Shown here: one piece after another, positions 33,783 to 42,262 of the stretch
Layout: the number at the start of each line of letters is the position of its first letter
How positions within the stretch are numbered: position 1 is the first letter of the stretch
Source: Rhodospirillales bacterium
GTDB lineage: Bacteria; Pseudomonadota; Alphaproteobacteria; Rhodospirillales; Shumkoniaceae
Assembly: GCA_014859895.1 (NCBI GenBank)
Contig: JACZKS010000085.1
Location: 1-45,073 of the forward strand
Direction: 5' to 3'
DNA: 45,073 nt
Notes under the pieces: model-generated
Database searches by the model: none
What the model saw: only the letters and a program-made list of their open reading frames with translations
Told to the model about the DNA's origin: nothing
Translations under genes and position numbers: made by a program

Positions 33783-35876
33783 TCAATTCGCAAGCGGGGC
33801 GGCGGCCTGTTCGAGGGCACCGAGAACGGCCGCCTCGCTCAAGAGTTCGGGCAGCACGAGGCCCTGCGGCGCCCGCGGCCCATACACCACGTTGAAGGGA
33901 ATGCCGTAGCGGCCGAAACTGGCCAGGTAGCGGGCGATGTCGGTGTTCGGACGGGTCCAGTCCGCTTCCATGGCCAGCACCGGGGGGGCGCCGAGGCGGG
34001 CGACTATCGCTTCGCGGCCCAGCACAAAGGTCTTATTGATCTGGCAGGTGACGCACCAGTCGGCGGTGACGTCGACGAAGACGACATTGCCCTTTTCGAC
34101 GAGGCCACCGATGGCCGCCTCGTCGAACGGTTGCCACACCTTGGCGAGGGCTGAGGGACGGGCGGCGGCGGACATGCCGCCGGCGCTGATCGGCACGACG
34201 AAGGCGATGGCGGTCAATCCGGCCACAGCGACCATGGCGGCGGCACGGAACGGTCCGCCGAAATGATGGCCGGCGGCGAGAAAGCCGATGATGACGGCTA
34301 GCACGAAGGCAATGGCGGCGGAGGGTGCGGGCCCCAGGATGCCGGCCAGCACCGTCACCAGCCATGCCGCCGTCGCCGCCAGGGCGAAACCAAGGACGCG
34401 GCGCAGCCAGATCATCCACGGCCCCGGTTTCGGCAGGCGCGTCGCCATCGCCGGGACGGCCGCCACAAGCAGGTAGGGCAGGGCCAGGCCGAGACCAAGG
34501 GCGGTGAACACCAGCAGGATCTCGCCGGCCCCGCGGGCCAGGGCGAAGGCGACGGCGGTACCCAGGAAGGGCGCCGAACAGGGGGTGGCCAGCAGGGTGG
34601 CGAAGGCCCCGGTCAGGAAGGAGGCGCCCAATCCGCCCGCTGTCGACGGGCCGCCGAGACCGCCCAGCGCCGCCGGCAGGCGGATCTCGAAGAAGCCCCA
34701 CAGGTTGCCGGCAAAAAGAGTGACGATCACCGCCATGGCGACCAGGAACGAGGGTTGCTGGAACTGGATACCCCAGCCGATGACACCGCCCGCCGCCTTG
34801 ACGCCGATCAGTCCCGCCGCCAGGACCAGGAACGAGAAGACGATGCCGGCGGCGGTGGCGATGAAGCTTAGCCTGACCTCGCCCGGCGCCCGGCCGCCGT
34901 GGCTGACGACGCCCAGCAGCTTGATCGACAGCACCGGCAGGACGCAGGGCATCAGGTTGAGGATGAGCCCCCCCAGCAGGGCCAGCCCGAGGATCACGGC
35001 GAGCGACGCCTTGCCTCCCCCGGTGGCGGCGACGGGAACGACGGTGCGTTCGGCGCCGCGCGGCCCGTCGGCCAGGGTGACGGTCAACGGCAAGGCGGTG
35101 AGCGGCAGCTTGAGGCGGTCGAGCCCGTGGACGCCCAGGGTAGCGACCGCGACGCGGCCGGCCTGTTCGAGCAGGACGTCCGGGCGATTGAACACCAGCT
35201 CGGGCGGTCCTTCGACGAAGACGTCGGGGGCGCTGAAGGGTGATGCCGACGAGGCGACGACGCGCAGGGCGGCGGTGGAGCCCGCGCCCAATGCCTCGAC
35301 CCGCTGAATCGACAGCCCGTGGGCGGCGCCGTTGCCGGGAACGCGCACCGCGAAACGGTTGATCAGGTGGGCGAAGGGGCTGGGCCCGGCTTCTCCGCGC
35401 GGCAGGTCCAGCGCCAGTTCGGCCGTATAGGGGATGCAGATCTCCTTGCAGGTCAGGTAGTCGACGCTGGCCCTGAGGCGCACCGATTGGCCCGGCCGCT
35501 CCAGGCGTGCGGCGATCGGCAGCACGACGGCATCCTCGTAGCCTAGGGTTTCCAGGCCCAGCACCGAAAAGCGCGCCGGCACCGGCCAACTCAACTTGGC
35601 CTCGGAAAGGTTCTCCGATCCCGACCAGTCGGGGCGCGGCGGAAACCCGGCGTCGCCGGGTGAGCGCCAATAGATCTTCCAGTCCTTTTCCAGGCGGAAC
35701 TCAAGACCGAGCGGAATGGTTTCAGTGGTGCCGACCGCCTCGGTCGCGGCGATCAGACGAACCGCCGTCTGCTCGGTCTCGGCCCACTGCGAAGCCGGCG
35801 GCGCGGCGTTGGCCGGCGCGATCGAGGCACCGGCAAGGAGGAGGGCGGCGACGAGTACCCGACGTCGGCGAATCAT
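33783..35876 (-). CDS. ScsB/DsbD-type protein-disulfide reductase
   Basis: A 697-residue three-part membrane protein that carries electrons from cytoplasmic thioredoxin to the periplasm. A signal peptide (residues 1-24) is followed by an immunoglobulin-like DsbD-alpha-type domain with the redox pair in YLTCKEICIP. The transmembrane core (about 280-560) has one cysteine in LNLMPCVLPVLSIK and the other in LATPCSAPFLGTA. The C-terminal thioredoxin-like domain has DWCVTCQINK (CxxC). Domain size fits ScsB rather than short CcdA. The ATG at 35876 (MIRRRRVLVAALLLAG) opens a good signal peptide; the frame continues upstream into DUF1476 without meaning. It follows the DUF1476 gene by 28 bases. Confidence 0.9.
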   Translation of the reverse strand: MIRRRRVLVAALLLAGASIAPANAAPPASQWAETEQTAVRLIAATEAVGTTETIPLGLEFRLEKDWKIYWRSPGDAGFPPRPDWSGSENLSEAKLSWPVPARFSVLGLETLGYEDAVVLPIAARLERPGQSVRLRASVDYLTCKEICIPYTAELALDLPRGEAGPSPFAHLINRFAVRVPGNGAAHGLSIQRVEALGAGSTAALRVVASSASPFSAPDVFVEGPPELVFNRPDVLLEQAGRVAVATLGVHGLDRLKLPLTALPLTVTLADGPRGAERTVVPVAATGGGKASLAVILGLALLGGLILNLMPCVLPVLSIKLLGVVSHGGRAPGEVRLSFIATAAGIVFSFLVLAAGLIGVKAAGGVIGWGIQFQQPSFLVAMAVIVTLFAGNLWGFFEIRLPAALGGLGGPSTAGGLGASFLTGAFATLLATPCSAPFLGTAVAFALARGAGEILLVFTALGLGLALPYLLVAAVPAMATRLPKPGPWMIWLRRVLGFALAATAAWLVTVLAGILGPAPSAAIAFVLAVIIGFLAAGHHFGGPFRAAAMVAVAGLTAIAFVVPISAGGMSAAARPSALAKVWQPFDEAAIGGLVEKGNVVFVDVTADWCVTCQINKTFVLGREAIVARLGAPPVLAMEADWTRPNTDIARYLASFGRYGIPFNVVYGPRAPQGLVLPELLSEAAVLGALEQAAAPLAN

Positions 35877-35904
35877 CGCCGGCGTCGGCCGGGGTGGTGA
35901 AGGC

Positions 35905-36228
35905 TCATGTGTTGTCTTTGGCGACCTGGGAGCGGGCTTCATCGAATAGGGAGGCCATCTGGTGGGCGAGTTCACTTTCCGTGACGATAATACCCTTGTT
36001 CGAGAAGTCGTCCAGAAGCTTGCGTCGCACGTCTTCCTCTCCGGGCGCCTCAAGGTCGGAGGCCACGACCTCGCGGACGTAGGCCTCGGCGGCCTCACCG
36101 CTAAGGCCCATTCTGGTGGCCGCCCACCGGCCCAGCAGGCGATTGCGGCGGACCGAGATCTTGAACTCCTGTTCATGGGCGGCGATATGCTTGCGCTCGT
36201 GGGCGTCGCTGCGCGGTTTCATGACCAT
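35905..36228 (-). CDS. DUF1476 protein, F1-ATPase zeta-subunit-like
   Basis: A 107-residue all-helical protein. RRNRLLGRWAATRMGLSGEAAEAYVREVV (abbreviated RRNRLLGRWAA and GEAAEAYVREVV) and the PGEEDVRRKLLDDF segment define DUF1476, the zeta subunit that inhibits ATP hydrolysis by the F1-ATPase in Paracoccus and relatives. The N-terminal segment, which in zeta carries the inhibitory FDDRE-like stretch, reads instead SDAHERKHIAAHEQEF and looks shortened. It may therefore be a divergent or regulatory paralog. AGGAA lies eight bases before the ATG at 36228. It is probably cotranscribed with the ScsB-type gene. Confidence 0.8.
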   Translation of the reverse strand: MVMKPRSDAHERKHIAAHEQEFKISVRRNRLLGRWAATRMGLSGEAAEAYVREVVASDLEAPGEEDVRRKLLDDFSNKGIIVTESELAHQMASLFDEARSQVAKDNT

Positions 36229-36467
36229 GGCTTCGTTTCCTTTCGCTGCAAAACCGTGGACGTGGCGCCGGCAAAGCGCCGATGCCGACCAATAGATGGC
36301 GTCTCATTGACGATTTTTAAGGATGATACGAACGCGATCACTCAATGGTGTTAGCCGCGAAAAGTGGCACGGAACGGCTTTCCCCGCCGGGGCCCCTATG
36401 TCAAAATAAAGAACATTCCATCGCTCCCGCAGGGGCGTTCGACAACCGCTGACAGAGCTAAGGATCG

Positions 36468-37046
36468 ATGGCTGTCGCAGCAAAAGACAAACCCTATCTC
36501 GCCGGCCAGCTTCTGGTCGCCATGCCCGGCATGATGGACCCGCGGTTCGCCAAGACCGTGATCTATATGTGCGCCCACAATGCCGACGGGGCGATGGGAT
36601 TGGTCGTCAACAAGCTGATCGAATCGTTGAGCTTCCCCGATCTTTTGGCCCAGCTCGGCATCGAAAGCGTCGGCATCGGCGATCAGATCAAGATCCATTT
36701 CGGCGGTCCCGTCGAGTCGAGCCGCGGGTTCGTGCTGCATTCGCCGGACTACCGGCGCGACGCCACCCTGGTCGTCGACGAACAGGTGGCGCTGACCGCC
36801 ACCGTCGACATCTTGAAGGCGATTGCCATCGGCAGCGGCCCGCGCCATTCTCTCCTGGCGCTGGGTTACGCCGGCTGGGGACCGGGCCAGTTGGACGACG
36901 AGATCAAGGCCAACGGCTGGCTGCACGTCGCCGCCGACGACGACCTGGTGTTCGGCGCCGGCAATGTGGAAGACAAGTGGGAAATGGCGATGGCGAAGCT
37001 CGGCATCGACCCCCGCATGCTGTCGGATTCCGCCGGGCACGCATAA
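36468..37046 (+). CDS. YqgE/AlgH family protein (UPF0301)
   Basis: A 192-residue DUF179 protein. [38 protein letters not shown] (abbreviated [13 protein letters not shown]), FGGPVE and [15 protein letters not shown] are the conserved blocks. Its fold is known, but its biochemical role is unclear; in pseudomonads AlgH influences alginate control. The ATG at 36468 opens the standard N-terminus. It is convergent with the M16 peptidase gene. The 239-base spacer upstream (36229-36467) presumably holds both divergent promoters; I see no strong motif. Confidence 0.93.
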   Translation: MAVAAKDKPYLAGQLLVAMPGMMDPRFAKTVIYMCAHNADGAMGLVVNKLIESLSFPDLLAQLGIESVGIGDQIKIHFGGPVESSRGFVLHSPDYRRDATLVVDEQVALTATVDILKAIAIGSGPRHSLLALGYAGWGPGQLDDEIKANGWLHVAADDDLVFGAGNVEDKWEMAMAKLGIDPRMLSDSAGHA

Positions 37047-37079
37047 GGCGGACCCCCACGAAGGTCGAAGGAAGGCTGC

Positions 37080-38336
37080 TCAAGCTAGGCGTTTGGCGAT
37101 CTTCTCGTAGGATTCGACCTTGGCGATGCGTCCCAGGGTGGCGAAGGTCGGGTGGCTGGCGATCAGTCGGCGGGCGGTACGGATCACCGCCGCGCCGTCT
37201 ACGGCCTCGACCCGCTCGATGGTCTCGGCCACCGGCACCGGCCGGCCGAACACCATCAGCTGGCGGGCCAGTTGTTCGGCCCTGGACGACGTACTTTCCA
37301 GCGCCATCAGCAGGCTGGCCTTGAGTTGCGCGCGGGCGCGGTCGACCTCCTCGCCGGTGACGCTCTCGCAGACCTTGCAGACCTCCTCGCAGATCACCGG
37401 CATTACCTGGGCCACCTCGCCCTCGCCGGTGCCGGCGTAGATGCCGAACAGGCCGCCGTCGGAATAGGAGGAATGGAACGACTGGATGGTATAGACGAGG
37501 CCGCGCTTCTCGCGGACCTCCTGGAACAGCCGCGACGACATGCCGCCGCCCAGAAGTGTCGACAGTACGGAGACGGTGTAGAAATCGTCGTCCTCGTAAG
37601 ATACGCCGGCCAATCCGAGCACGACGTGAACCTGCTCCAGGTCCTTGGCCTCCCGGAAGTCGCCGCCGACGTAGCTTGCCCCCTCGCGCGAATGGGCAGC
37701 ACCGGCCGGCAACGCCCCGAAGGCCTCGCGCCCGAGGCGCACCACGGTCTCGTGATCGACCCGCCCGGCCGCCGACAGCACCATGCCCGAGCCGCTGTAA
37801 TGGCCGCGCATGTAATCCACGATGGCGGTGCGCGGCATGTCGCGGATGAGTTCGGCCGAGCCCATGACGGGCCGCCCGATCGCTTGGTCGGGGAAGGCGG
37901 TCTGCTGGAAATGGTCGAAAATCACATCGTCCGGAGTGTCGAGGGTCTGCGAAATCTCCTGAATGATGACGGTGCGCTCGCGGGCCAGTTCGTCGGCGTC
38001 CAGCGTGGCGTTCTGCAGGATGTCGGCGATGATGTCGATGGCCAGCGGCAGGTCGTCCTTCAGCACCTTGGCGTAATAGGCGGTGTGCTCGCGGGACGTA
38101 TAGGCGTTCAGGTGCCCGCCGACGGCCTCGATCTCCTCGGCGATGGCCTGGGCGCTGCGCCGCCGGGTGCCCTTGAAGGCCATGTGCTCCAGAAGGTGCG
38201 ACACGCCGTTGATCTCGGGCCGCTCGTCGCGGGTGCCGGCGGTGACCCACACGCCCACCGAGGCGGTCTCGACCGAATCCATGGCATCGGTGGCAACCGT
38301 CAGGCCGTTTTCCAGCCGGGTGACTTCGATGGTCAT
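37080..38336 (-). CDS. M16 family zinc peptidase (MPP-like)
   Basis: A 418-residue peptidase related to the mitochondrial processing peptidase beta subunit. The inverted zinc motif HLLEH (H47, E50, H51) is intact, with ELARERTVIIQEI (near 115-130) supplying the third ligand. GGGMSSRLFQEVREKRGL (abbreviated GGGMSSRLFQ) begins the inactive second half. The first codons overlap the thrC stop by four bases, giving coupled translation. The thrC-M16 pairing is a conserved alphaproteobacterial arrangement. It probably degrades small peptides in the cell. Confidence 0.95.
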   Translation of the reverse strand: MTIEVTRLENGLTVATDAMDSVETASVGVWVTAGTRDERPEINGVSHLLEHMAFKGTRRRSAQAIAEEIEAVGGHLNAYTSREHTAYYAKVLKDDLPLAIDIIADILQNATLDADELARERTVIIQEISQTLDTPDDVIFDHFQQTAFPDQAIGRPVMGSAELIRDMPRTAIVDYMRGHYSGSGMVLSAAGRVDHETVVRLGREAFGALPAGAAHSREGASYVGGDFREAKDLEQVHVVLGLAGVSYEDDDFYTVSVLSTLLGGGMSSRLFQEVREKRGLVYTIQSFHSSYSDGGLFGIYAGTGEGEVAQVMPVICEEVCKVCESVTGEEVDRARAQLKASLLMALESTSSRAEQLARQLMVFGRPVPVAETIERVEAVDGAAVIRTARRLIASHPTFATLGRIAKVESYEKIAKRLA

Positions 38337-39742
38337 GCGTTGGCGACCTTCCGGGCCATGCGGCCCGTCACGAAATCCTTCATGGCGCCGATGTCAGCCG
38401 GCAGGATGTCGTAGCGTTCGCGCCGCTCGAACAGGTCGGCCAGCCGGGGCGGCAGGCCCGGCCTGACCCCGGTCGCCTCCTCGACGGCAGCCGGGAACTT
38501 GGCGGGATGGGCGGTGGCCACCGCGACCAGGGCGGAGCCGTCGGCGGTGCGCAGCCGCTCGCCGGCAACGAGGCCGATGATGCTGTGCGGATCGAGCATT
38601 TCCCCGGTCTCCCGGTAGACCCGGCGGATCTCGTCGCGGGTGCCGGCGTCGTCGAGCCGAGTGCCCTCGAAGATCTTGCGCATGCGCTCCCAGCGGCCGC
38701 GGCCGAAGGAGACGTTTCCCTTGGCGCGGAACCGTTCCATGACCGGAGCCAGGCGGGCGCCGTCGCGGCCATAGAACTCGAACAGCAGGCGCTCGAAATT
38801 GGAAGAGATTTGGATGTCCATGCTGGGGCTCAAGGTGGGGACGACGGGTGCCGTTTCCATCGTGCCGCCGATGAAATAGCGGGTCAGGATGTCGTTGCTG
38901 TTGGACCCGATGATCAGCTTGGGGATGGGCAGCCCCATGCGGCGCGCCCCGTAGCCGGCGAAGACGTTGCCGAAATTACCTGTGGGGACGGCGAAGGTGA
39001 TCGCCCGGTCCGGCGCGCCCAGGGCCACGGCGGCGGCGAAGTAGTAGGCGATCTGGACCATGATGCGGGCCCAGTTGATGGAGTTGACGGCCGACAGGTT
39101 GAAACGGTCGCGAAAGGCGGCATCGTTGAACATCGCCTTCACCAGATCCTGGCAGTCGTCGAAGGTGCCCTCGACGGCGATGTTGTGCACGTTGGCCGAA
39201 GGCACCGTCGTCATTTGGCGGCGCTGGACGTCGGAAACCCGGCCCTTGGGATGCAGGATGAAGATGTCGACCGCCTCGCGGTCGCGGCAGGCCTCGATGG
39301 CGGCCGACCCGGTATCGCCCGAGGTGGCGCCGACGATGGTGACGCGCTGGCCCTTGGCCTTCAGTACGTAGTCGAACAGGCGGCCGACCACCTGCAACGC
39401 GTAATCCTTGAACGAAAGCGTCGGCCCATGGAACAGCTCCAGCACCCAGCGATCGCCGCCCATCTGCTTTAAGGGCGCCACCGCCGGATGGCCGAACCCG
39501 GCGTAGGCATCGGCGACGATCCCGGCGAGCGCGGCGTCCGGAATGCATCCGCCGATAAATGGACGGATGACCTCGATGGTCAACTCGGCGTACGAGAGAC
39601 CGCGCAGCGCCCGGATCTGCTGGCGCGTCCAGCGCGGCCAGGTTTCGGGTACGTAGAGGCCGCCGTCGCGGGCCAGGCCGGCCAGCAGGACGTCGTCGAA
39701 CGGAAGAATGGGGGCCTTACCCCGGGTGCTGACGTATTTCAC
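38333..39742 (-). CDS. thrC: Threonine synthase
   Basis: A 469-residue PLP enzyme that converts O-phosphohomoserine to threonine. KYVSTRGKAPILPFDDVLLAGLARDGGLYVP (abbreviated YVSTRG and ARDGGLYVP) is the family N-terminus. The PLP lysine lies in GPTLSFKDYALQVV. GATSGDTGSAA is the phosphate loop, and FAVPTGNFGNVFAGY follows. The start is a GTG at 39742 with GGGAG eight bases upstream; the ten in-frame codons before it are not conserved. It overlaps the M16 gene. The thrB product feeds this step. Confidence 0.96.
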   Translation of the reverse strand: MKYVSTRGKAPILPFDDVLLAGLARDGGLYVPETWPRWTRQQIRALRGLSYAELTIEVIRPFIGGCIPDAALAGIVADAYAGFGHPAVAPLKQMGGDRWVLELFHGPTLSFKDYALQVVGRLFDYVLKAKGQRVTIVGATSGDTGSAAIEACRDREAVDIFILHPKGRVSDVQRRQMTTVPSANVHNIAVEGTFDDCQDLVKAMFNDAAFRDRFNLSAVNSINWARIMVQIAYYFAAAVALGAPDRAITFAVPTGNFGNVFAGYGARRMGLPIPKLIIGSNSNDILTRYFIGGTMETAPVVPTLSPSMDIQISSNFERLLFEFYGRDGARLAPVMERFRAKGNVSFGRGRWERMRKIFEGTRLDDAGTRDEIRRVYRETGEMLDPHSIIGLVAGERLRTADGSALVAVATAHPAKFPAAVEEATGVRPGLPPRLADLFERRERYDILPADIGAMKDFVTGRMARKVANA

Positions 39743-39858
39743 GAATGATCTCCCGGAAACCAGGGCTGCCAAAGGGCGCCTAGCCTATCCTCCGCCGCCG
39801 GCCCCGGCAAGCGGCGAGGGGGCTTCATCCGCGACCCGATCCCTCCCATAATGGGGAC

Positions 39859-40314
39859 ATGAGCGCCAGACCCACGCCAGCCACCATCGCCGCCATCGTC
39901 CACGACGGCCGCGTCCTTCTGGTGCGCCGGGCCAATCCACCCGATCAGGGCCGCTGGGGCTATCCCGGCGGCCGCATCGAGCCCGGCGAGGGGATCGCCG
40001 AGGCCGCCGTGCGCGAGCTTGCCGAGGAAACGGGGCTTGTCGGCGAAGCCCTCGACATCTTCTCGGCCCTCGACGTGGTCGACCGCGATGCTGCGGGAAT
40101 CCTGCGTTACCACTATGTCCTCATCGCCGTCCTGTGCCGCTGGAAGGCGGGAACGCCCCGAGCCGGCGATGACGCGCTCGAAGTGGGATGGTTCACGCCC
40201 GACGAGATCGCCACGGCCGGCGCGGCAGCCAGCCTTGACGTCGAGCGGGTGGCCCGCCACGCCATCCAACTGGCCGGCGAACGGGGCATCCTTCCCGATC
40301 ACGCCGTGAAATAG
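39859..40314 (+). CDS. NUDIX hydrolase
   Basis: A 151-residue pyrophosphohydrolase. The NUDIX box GGRIEPGEGIAEAAVRELAEETGL fits GX5EX7REUXEEXGU (here GEG then RELAEETG). VLLVRRANPPDQGRWGYPGG upstream is typical of ADP-ribose pyrophosphatase-like or general nucleotide-clearing members. The exact substrate cannot be told. It is divergent from thrC with an 86-base... 116-base spacer depending on the start used; no strong promoter motif is visible there. Confidence 0.92.
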   Translation: MSARPTPATIAAIVHDGRVLLVRRANPPDQGRWGYPGGRIEPGEGIAEAAVRELAEETGLVGEALDIFSALDVVDRDAAGILRYHYVLIAVLCRWKAGTPRAGDDALEVGWFTPDEIATAGAAASLDVERVARHAIQLAGERGILPDHAVK

Positions 40315-40464
40315 TGAAGACGATTCCTCAGGCGTAAACGATTTGGAAACCTTTTTTTTCCACTATGGTCGCTAGTGCAGTCCGTGCCTTTGAGGCGGGA
40401 ACTTGGCCGAGGCGCACCGGCCCTTCATCGTCAACGAAACGATTCGACGAGGCGGCAGCGGCCC

Positions 40465-40710
40465 ATGTTCAGCTATGAAATCCAGTTTCTCGGTCGGGCG
40501 CGCGGCGATTACGACCGGCACATGGGGCTGGTGAGCGGCGCCGCGGTGGCGGGAGCCACGGCCTACAAGTCCTATTACTTCGCCGGCATCAAGGGTCTCG
40601 TCGTCTTTCTCGAAAGCGAGATCGACTGCGCCGCGGTGCTTAGGGCCATTCCCCGCAGCGAGGTGGTTGGCGCCTGGCACATCCGCCCGGGCATGCGGAT
40701 CGCCGCCTGA
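40465..40710 (+). CDS. Small protein of unknown family
   Basis: An 81-residue protein that I do not recognise. It opens MFSYEIQFLGRARGDYDRHM and contains a small-residue stretch GLVSGAAVAGATAYKSYYF, then a hydrophobic IKGLVVFLESEID. It has one cysteine (IDCAAVL) and no signal peptide. A GAGG is about 12 bases upstream of the ATG. The frame is open for 30 codons before, but those are Arg-rich and look non-coding. The preceding spacer holds a run of eight T. It converges on the M32 gene. Confidence 0.6.
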   Translation: MFSYEIQFLGRARGDYDRHMGLVSGAAVAGATAYKSYYFAGIKGLVVFLESEIDCAAVLRAIPRSEVVGAWHIRPGMRIAA

Positions 40711-40734
40711 TCCTTCTTCCTTCCGTCGAAATCG

Positions 40735-42225
40735 TTAGGTCAGGTAACGGGCCCGTAAGTGGGCCTTGAACGGCGCCGCGTCGAGCGGCCGTCCCGTCGC
40801 CTCGGTCAGCAGATCGCGCGTGGTCAGCAGCGATCCCTTGCCATGGACGTTGGCGCGCAGCCAGTTCAGTAGCGGGGCGAAATCGCCCCGGGCGATGCCG
40901 GGCTCGATGGCGGCGTCGGCCCGCTTCGCGGCGGCGAACAGTTGCGCGGCGGTCATGGCGCCCAGCGTATAGGTCGGGAAATAACCCCAGGCGCCATCGT
41001 ACCAGTGGACATCCTGTAGGCAGCCGCGCCGATCGTCGGGCGGCGTGATGCCCAACAGCGTCTGCATCCCCTCGTTCCACGCCGTCGGCAGGTCGCTGGC
41101 TTCCATCGTTCCTTCGACCATGGCCTTCTCCAGGCGATAGCGCAGGATGACGTGGGCGGGGTAGGTGACCTCGTCGGCGTCGACCCGGATGAAGCCGGGC
41201 TTGACCCGGGTGAACAGGCGGACCAGGTTGTCGGCGTTCCAGGCCGGCCCCTCGCCGCCGAAGGCCTCGGCCAGGATCGGCGCGGCGTGCCTAAGGAAAG
41301 GGGCGGAGCGGCAGACCTGCATCTCGATCATCAGGGACTGGCTTTCGTGCACGCTCATGCCGCGCGCGTCGCCGGCCGGCTGGTCGCGCCATTTCCGGGG
41401 CAGGCCCTGCTCGTACAGGGCATGGCCGGTTTCGTGCAGCACGCCCATCAGGCTCGACGTGAAATCGTCCTCGTTGTAGCGGGTGGTGATGCGCACATCC
41501 TCGTGGCTGCCGCCGCAGAAGGGGTGCAGGCTGATGTCCAGCCGCCCGCGTTCGAAGTCGAAGCCCAACTGTTCCATGAAGCCGAGCCCGACCTGGCGTT
41601 GCGTCTCGACGGCGAAGGGGCCTTGCGGGCGGATTACCGCGGGCTCGACCGCCTGATGGGCCAGAACCTCGTCAAGAAAACCCGGCAGGAAGGCGACCAG
41701 ATCGTCAAAGACGGCATCGATGTCGGCCGCCCGGCCGCCCGGCTCGTAGGCGTCGAGCAGGGCGTCGTAAGGAGCGAGGTAGAGCGCCTGGGAAAGGACC
41801 TTTGCCTTCTCGCGGATGCGTGCCAACACCCGTTCCAGGTGGGGCAGGATGGCGGCGAAATCACTGGCTGGCCGGGCGGTACGCCATGCCGTTTCGCAGG
41901 CTGAGTTGGCCCGCGACAGTTCGGTCACCATATCCTCGGGCAGGGCAGTGGCGCGCCGCCATTGGACCCGCATCTCGCGCAAGTTGGCGGCTTCGTCGGG
42001 CGTCAGGGCACCGCCGTCCGCGGTTTCGATCAACTCGCCCATGTCGGGCGCGGTCAACAGATTGTGCTGGACGGCACGAAGCTGGGCCAACTGTTCGGCG
42101 CGGCTGTCGGCGCCGCCGGGCGGCATCATGGCCGCCAGGTCCCAGGTCAGGAAGGCCTCGGCATCGCGCAGAGCGAACAGGCGGCGGAATCGGTTTTCCA
42201 GGGATTGATAGGGGGAATGGCGCAT
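40735..42225 (-). CDS. Carboxypeptidase, M32 family
   Basis: A 496-residue metallocarboxypeptidase of the thermostable carboxypeptidase 1 family. The zinc motif is VLHETGHALYEQG (H264, E265, H268), followed by MSVHESQSLMIEM, which provides the third ligand Glu. DVRITTRYNEDDF and HPFCGGS just before are hallmark segments, as is VHWYDGAWGYFPTYTLG near the C-terminus. It removes C-terminal residues from peptides in the cytoplasm. AGGAG lies just before the ATG. It is on the same strand as the radical SAM gene, 37 bases downstream of its stop. Confidence 0.95.
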   Translation of the reverse strand: MRHSPYQSLENRFRRLFALRDAEAFLTWDLAAMMPPGGADSRAEQLAQLRAVQHNLLTAPDMGELIETADGGALTPDEAANLREMRVQWRRATALPEDMVTELSRANSACETAWRTARPASDFAAILPHLERVLARIREKAKVLSQALYLAPYDALLDAYEPGGRAADIDAVFDDLVAFLPGFLDEVLAHQAVEPAVIRPQGPFAVETQRQVGLGFMEQLGFDFERGRLDISLHPFCGGSHEDVRITTRYNEDDFTSSLMGVLHETGHALYEQGLPRKWRDQPAGDARGMSVHESQSLMIEMQVCRSAPFLRHAAPILAEAFGGEGPAWNADNLVRLFTRVKPGFIRVDADEVTYPAHVILRYRLEKAMVEGTMEASDLPTAWNEGMQTLLGITPPDDRRGCLQDVHWYDGAWGYFPTYTLGAMTAAQLFAAAKRADAAIEPGIARGDFAPLLNWLRANVHGKGSLLTTRDLLTEATGRPLDAAPFKAHLRARYLT

Positions 42226-42262
42226 GGGCTCCTACATAATCGCCCCGCCGCCGCCCCACAAG

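Noticed and set aside
40340-40362. Run of eight T as an intrinsic terminator
   Set aside because: No GC-rich hairpin precedes it; GGAAACC with the T-run and CC would make only a weak A-T helix.
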